Below are positions 60,482 through 64,000 of a stretch of DNA of 64,000 nt, one piece after another. Position 1 is the stretch's first letter; every line of letters begins with the position of its first letter. A model generated the notes under the pieces. The model saw nothing but the letters and a program-made list of their open reading frames with translations. It was not told the origin of the DNA and did not search any database. Where the stretch lies: positions 53,002-117,001 of the forward strand of contig JAGARO010000008.1 of NCBI GenBank assembly GCA_017622215.1. The letters run 5' to 3'. Origin of the DNA: Clostridia bacterium (GTDB lineage Bacteria; Bacillota; Clostridia; Monoglobales; Monoglobaceae). Position numbers and translations under genes: made by a program.

Positions 60482-63325
60482 ATGAAAAATCTCAAGAGAA
60501 TTATTGCTTTAGTTGCAGTTTTCGCTATGGTACTCACAACAGTATCTTTCGCAGCTACATACACAGATATTCCTGCAGATAGCGATTACTACGAAGCAGT
60601 AGAAACATTATCCAAGTTAAACATTGTTGAAGGTTACGAAGATGGCGAATACAAAGCTGATCAGAACGTAACTAGAGCTGAAATGACAGCTCTTATCGCT
60701 CGTGTATTAGGCATTGGCGAAACAGCAAAGAACCAGATGGCTACATCTTTCACAGATGTTCCTGCTTCACACTGGGCTTCAGGCTTCGTTGGTTGGGCTA
60801 GCTCATCTAACGTAGTTAAGGGCTATGGCGACGGCACATTTGGTCCTGAAAACAACGTATTATACGAAGAAGCTGTTACAATGATCATGAGAGCACTCGG
60901 TTACGAAGTTGTTGCTGCTGGTAAGGGTGGTTACCCAGGTGGCTTTATCGCTGCTGCTATCCAGTCAGGCGTTACAACAGACGTAAAGAACGCTGTTCAG
61001 GGTACATTTGCTAACAGAGGTACAATTGCACAGCTCCTCGCTAACGCAATTGACACACCACTCGTTGACCAGTTCACATGGAACTCAGACGGTACAGGCG
61101 AATTCATTAAGTATGATGGAAACGGCTACTATGATTATAAGACATTAATGAGCGAATACCTCAATGTTGTTAAAATCAAGGGTGTAGTTACATACACACC
61201 ATTCACAGCTGGTACAGCATACCCATACAACATCGATGATGTTGAAAAGGTAGGTATCGTAGTTACAGATACATTTGAATCAGCTAACGCAACAGTTCGT
61301 TCATGGGCTGAAGCTGTAGAAGTTGAAGAAGACGTATATGAAGTAGAACCAACAGTATTCAACATTGCTGGTACAGACGCTGCTGATTACGTTTCACGTT
61401 CAGTTCTCGCTTACGTTCATGAAAATGAAGATGACGAATGGGATATTATCACAGTTGTTCCTGACTCAAGCAGAGCTGCTGAAATCGCATTCTCAATCGA
61501 AAACCTCGCTGACCCAGTAGTTGCAGACAGCGAAAAGGTTAGATACTACAAGAACGGCGCTGACAAGAAGACAAACATCAACTTAGCTGAAGAGTTTGTT
61601 ATTATTGTTGACGGCGACGTTGTTGACGATATCGATCCAGAAGATTATGAAGATGTTAACGGTACAGTTACAGTTATCGATAACGCAAAGACAGCTGGTT
61701 ACGAAGTAGTTCTCGTTAACACAGTTGTAACAGACGTTGTTGAAGACGTTACTGCTACAAAGATTAACTTCAAGAACATCATCAGCCCAATCAAGTACGC
61801 TGACGATGATATGAAGGTTGTAATTAAGAAGAATGGCGAAATCATTGAAGCTGCAGACCTCGTTGAAAACGATGTTGTTGCTGTAACAGGTAACGAAGCT
61901 CTCAAGGTTATCGAAGTTCTTACAAAGACAATCGAAGGTACAGTTTCTGGTACAAAGGCTGCTGACGATTCAGAAAGCGGCAAGGCATACAAGATTGACG
62001 GCGAATACTACAATGTAGCTGCTGGCGTATCTGAAGATGACTATGCTAAGCTTAAGAATGGTTACGAAGGCACATTCTACCTCGACAAGTTCGGCGAAAT
62101 CGTTTACTTCGTAGGTACAGCTGACCTCGGTAAGATTGCTTACGTTCTCGAAGTTTCTGAAATCGACGAAGATAAGTGGGGCAAGGACGGCATCGAAATT
62201 AAGTTCTTAACTGTTGATGGTGTTAAGACATATGCTATGGCTAACACATTCAAGATTGACGGCGAATTAGCTGGAGAACTCGATGAAGATTCTGATGCGG
62301 CTAAGGCTGCTCTTGATGCTCTCGTAGATGATGTTGTTAAGTTTACACTTACAAACGACAAGGTTGCTAAGCTCTACACAGCTAACGAAGATAACAACTT
62401 TGAATATGTAACATCATTCGAAAAGGAATGGTCTGCTGAAGATAAGGCATTTGGTAACAAGGATATCGATGCTAACGCAGTTGTATTCTCAATCAACGTT
62501 GAAGACCTTGACGAATCATTTGCTACAACAATTGCAGATTTCGTTGATGAAGATGAATATGTAGTAGACCTCTACGCTACAGCTGATACAGACGCTGATG
62601 CTGACATCATCGTTACAGCTGGTCTCGACATGATGATTGCTTCTAAGGCTGAATACGCTATCATTACAGATGTTGAAGAAACAGAAAACGAAGACGAAGA
62701 AGACATCTTCGAACTCACACTCATGTTCAAGGGCGAAAAGGCTACATACAAGACAACATCTGAAGTTTATGACGCAATCGAAGAAGATGTTGCTATCGGT
62801 GACGTTGTAAAGGTTAAGATTAACGCTGAAGATGTTATCACAAACATTGTATGCGATTTGAACGTTGTAAGATACAACGATGGTTATGCTCCTGTATTTA
62901 CAGATGGCGCTATCGTTGAAGATGCTGAATACATGCTCGCTGGTTACGCTTACTACAAGAGCGGCAGCAAGGTTCACATCCTCTATGACGAAGATGAAGA
63001 TCCAGAAGTTGTTAAGTTTGACAAGGCTAGAAGAATCTACCTCGTTGAAGCAACAGGCAGAAACAAGGATGGTATCAAGGTTACAGAAGCTTCTGCTAAC
63101 GATATCCTCTGGGATAAGGATCTCACAATCGAAATCGACGATGAAGAAGATGAATACGATGGTAAGGACGTAGCTGATGTAACAGTTGAACTTACAAATG
63201 ATTCAGAAGCTGAATTCACAGCTGCTAACGTATTCACACAGATTATTGCTACATTCACAGATGAAGGCGATGTAGACATGATCTTCCTCATTGCAGGTGA
63301 AGATGACTACGAATTAGCTGACTAA
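60482..63325 (+). CDS. S-layer-like protein with SLH domains
   Basis: A 947-residue exported protein with a signal peptide (about 1-24, ending VSFA-ATYTD). Two clear SLH domains (about 25-75 and 85-140, with TRAEMTALIARVLG and YGDGTFGPENNV) and a partial third (about 145-195) should anchor it to wall pyruvylated polymer. The remaining 750 residues are acidic, rich in Asp, Glu, Val and Thr, and probably consist of repeated beta-domains. Codon use is strongly biased (CTC, AAC, GAC, TTC, AAG, GCT) unlike neighbouring genes, as expected of a very abundant protein. Two promoters and an ideal ribosome site fit this. It is probably the main S-layer protein. Confidence 0.88.
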   Translation: MKNLKRIIALVAVFAMVLTTVSFAATYTDIPADSDYYEAVETLSKLNIVEGYEDGEYKADQNVTRAEMTALIARVLGIGETAKNQMATSFTDVPASHWASGFVGWASSSNVVKGYGDGTFGPENNVLYEEAVTMIMRALGYEVVAAGKGGYPGGFIAAAIQSGVTTDVKNAVQGTFANRGTIAQLLANAIDTPLVDQFTWNSDGTGEFIKYDGNGYYDYKTLMSEYLNVVKIKGVVTYTPFTAGTAYPYNIDDVEKVGIVVTDTFESANATVRSWAEAVEVEEDVYEVEPTVFNIAGTDAADYVSRSVLAYVHENEDDEWDIITVVPDSSRAAEIAFSIENLADPVVADSEKVRYYKNGADKKTNINLAEEFVIIVDGDVVDDIDPEDYEDVNGTVTVIDNAKTAGYEVVLVNTVVTDVVEDVTATKINFKNIISPIKYADDDMKVVIKKNGEIIEAADLVENDVVAVTGNEALKVIEVLTKTIEGTVSGTKAADDSESGKAYKIDGEYYNVAAGVSEDDYAKLKNGYEGTFYLDKFGEIVYFVGTADLGKIAYVLEVSEIDEDKWGKDGIEIKFLTVDGVKTYAMANTFKIDGELAGELDEDSDAAKAALDALVDDVVKFTLTNDKVAKLYTANEDNNFEYVTSFEKEWSAEDKAFGNKDIDANAVVFSINVEDLDESFATTIADFVDEDEYVVDLYATADTDADADIIVTAGLDMMIASKAEYAIITDVEETENEDEEDIFELTLMFKGEKATYKTTSEVYDAIEEDVAIGDVVKVKINAEDVITNIVCDLNVVRYNDGYAPVFTDGAIVEDAEYMLAGYAYYKSGSKVHILYDEDEDPEVVKFDKARRIYLVEATGRNKDGIKVTEASANDILWDKDLTIEIDDEEDEYDGKDVADVTVELTNDSEAEFTAANVFTQIIATFTDEGDVDMIFLIAGEDDYELAD

Positions 63326-63346
63326 TTCTAAGTTAAAGCTTATTAA

Positions 63347-63378
63347 AAGAACACCGGATTTCCGGTGTTCTTTTTTTT
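63347..63378 (+). terminator. Strong terminator of the SLH gene
   Basis: AAGAACACCGG and CCGGTGTTCTT around ATTT, followed by T8. Confidence 0.93.
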
Positions 63379-63480
63379 CGCCCATTTTTATTTTTTGTCC
63401 TACATACACTCCTCCTTAAACGATTCCCCCCTTGTCTAACTTTCTACTTGAACTGCTAACATATTTATAAATTCTCTCGA

Positions 63481-63663
63481 CCCTGCCCTCTCTAACTACT
63501 GGCGCATGTGCTGTGAACCTAATTCAAAGTTTTGCTTTGCCACTCCCTGATTCCGTCATCTCTGAACGGTAAACCAATCCCCTTCATTAATCCTCACTGC
63601 CCCTGCCCTCTCTACCTGCTGGCACATGTGCTGTGAACCAATTGCAAAAGTTTTGTTTGCCAC
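63481..63663. repeat. Direct repeat A, two 63-base copies 120 bases apart
   Basis: Copies at 63481-63543 and 63601-63663 share CCCTGCCCTCTCTA, CATGTGCTGTGAACC and the TTTGCCAC end. A third partial copy (GTGAACTAATTGAAAAAGT) begins near 63913. The spacing is exactly 120 bases. No open frame spans the copies. Confidence 0.8.
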
Positions 63664-63670
63664 CCTTGCC

Positions 63671-63918
63671 CCGCCGCACTACCCCATCTAACTTCGTTCT
63701 CCGGGCTGCAAACCAACCTCGAAAATTTCAGCCCCCACAGGCTCGGTGTAAACAAAAAAACTGCGGAGTGAGGTGACGTGAAACAAACCTAAAAAACCTA
63801 ACCTCGCCCCCGCCGCACTACCCCATCTAACTTCGTTCTCCGGTTTGCAAACCAACCTCGAAAATTTCAGCCCACATAGGCTCGGTGTAAAAAAAACTGC
63901 GGAGTAAGGTGCCGTGAA
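63671..63918. repeat. Direct repeat B, two copies about 139 bases apart
   Basis: Copies at 63671-63782 and 63810-63918 share CCGCCGCACTACCCCATC, GCAAACCAACCTCGAAAA, AGGCTCGGTGTAAA and CTGCGGAGT. They differ by small substitutions and indels, so the duplication is not new. Confidence 0.8.
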
Positions 63919-64000
63919 CTAATTGAAAAAGTCCTTCCTATCCGCCGCTGCACATTACCTCCTATCTATTGCATCCATCACCATTTAGACTGCAAGGAGA

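Larger units (their letters stand above)
63379..64000. other. Long non-coding stretch downstream of the SLH gene
   Basis: No credible gene is seen between the SLH terminator and the window end. It is C- and T-rich on the plus strand, unlike the rest of the window, and mostly consists of repeats A and B. Confidence 0.6.

Noticed and set aside
61135..63291. Ser/Thr-rich antisense frames over the S-layer gene
   Set aside because: They mirror the biased codon use of the sense strand and have no starts or ribosome sites.

Overview
The window looks like chromosome from a low-GC, Gram-positive-type Clostridia (Bacillota), probably an anaerobic fibre or polysaccharide degrader. Evidence: near-consensus sigma-A promoters (TTGACA-17-TATAAT) and GGAGG ribosome sites throughout, RNase J, a YabE-like G5/3D cell-wall protein, an LCP wall ligase, Rex, a YycH/YycI-like pair, type III glutamine synthetase, a dockerin-bearing secreted protein and an SLH (S-layer) protein. 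I cannot name a genus from sequence alone.

Layout. 1-8.8 kb: gyrA runs into aconitase, rex and two paralogous CBM9-plus-SGNH esterases, the last one secreted. 8.9-12.5 kb: a small membrane protein and a large secreted dockerin/InlB-repeat protein. 12.5-16.2 kb: an Lrp-type regulator, an aminotransferase and TatD, then a convergent Mn-type CDF transporter. 16.2-20.4 kb: an AraC regulator with a degenerate receiver domain, coupled to a GH38 alpha-mannosidase. 20.4-31.2 kb: glutamine synthetase with a Cys-rich partner, haemolysin III, uracil-DNA glycosylase, RNase J, LCP and G5/3D wall proteins, a small exported protein, YycH/YycI and tRNA-Pro(CGG). 31.4-51.4 kb: one 20 kb minus-strand surface-polysaccharide operon of 18 genes behind a single visible promoter. 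51.5-59.7 kb: patatin, small membrane and SLOG proteins, then a three-gene operon (beta-helix glycosidase/lyase, SGNH esterase, MATE transporter), then an AAEX-type exchanger. 59.7-64 kb: a structured hairpin array, tRNA-Leu(CAA), a highly expressed S-layer-like gene with two promoters, and non-coding direct repeats.

The operon at 31.4-51.4 kb is the most unusual part. It has the usual Wzx/Wzy parts: an initiating phosphoglycosyltransferase, several GT2/GT4/GT32 transferases, a flippase and a polymerase. I see no BY-kinase or phosphatase. Instead it carries two Wzz-like chain-length proteins, one fused to a GGDEF domain that keeps guanine-binding residues but lacks the catalytic acidic residues. 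It also carries an EAL protein with all expected catalytic residues, and a membrane-anchored metallophosphoesterase with a DnaA-domain-I-like N-terminus. This suggests polysaccharide export wired directly to cyclic-di-GMP or GTP signalling. A GtrA/GtrB/GtrII-like side-chain module is spread over the first, middle and last positions of the same operon.
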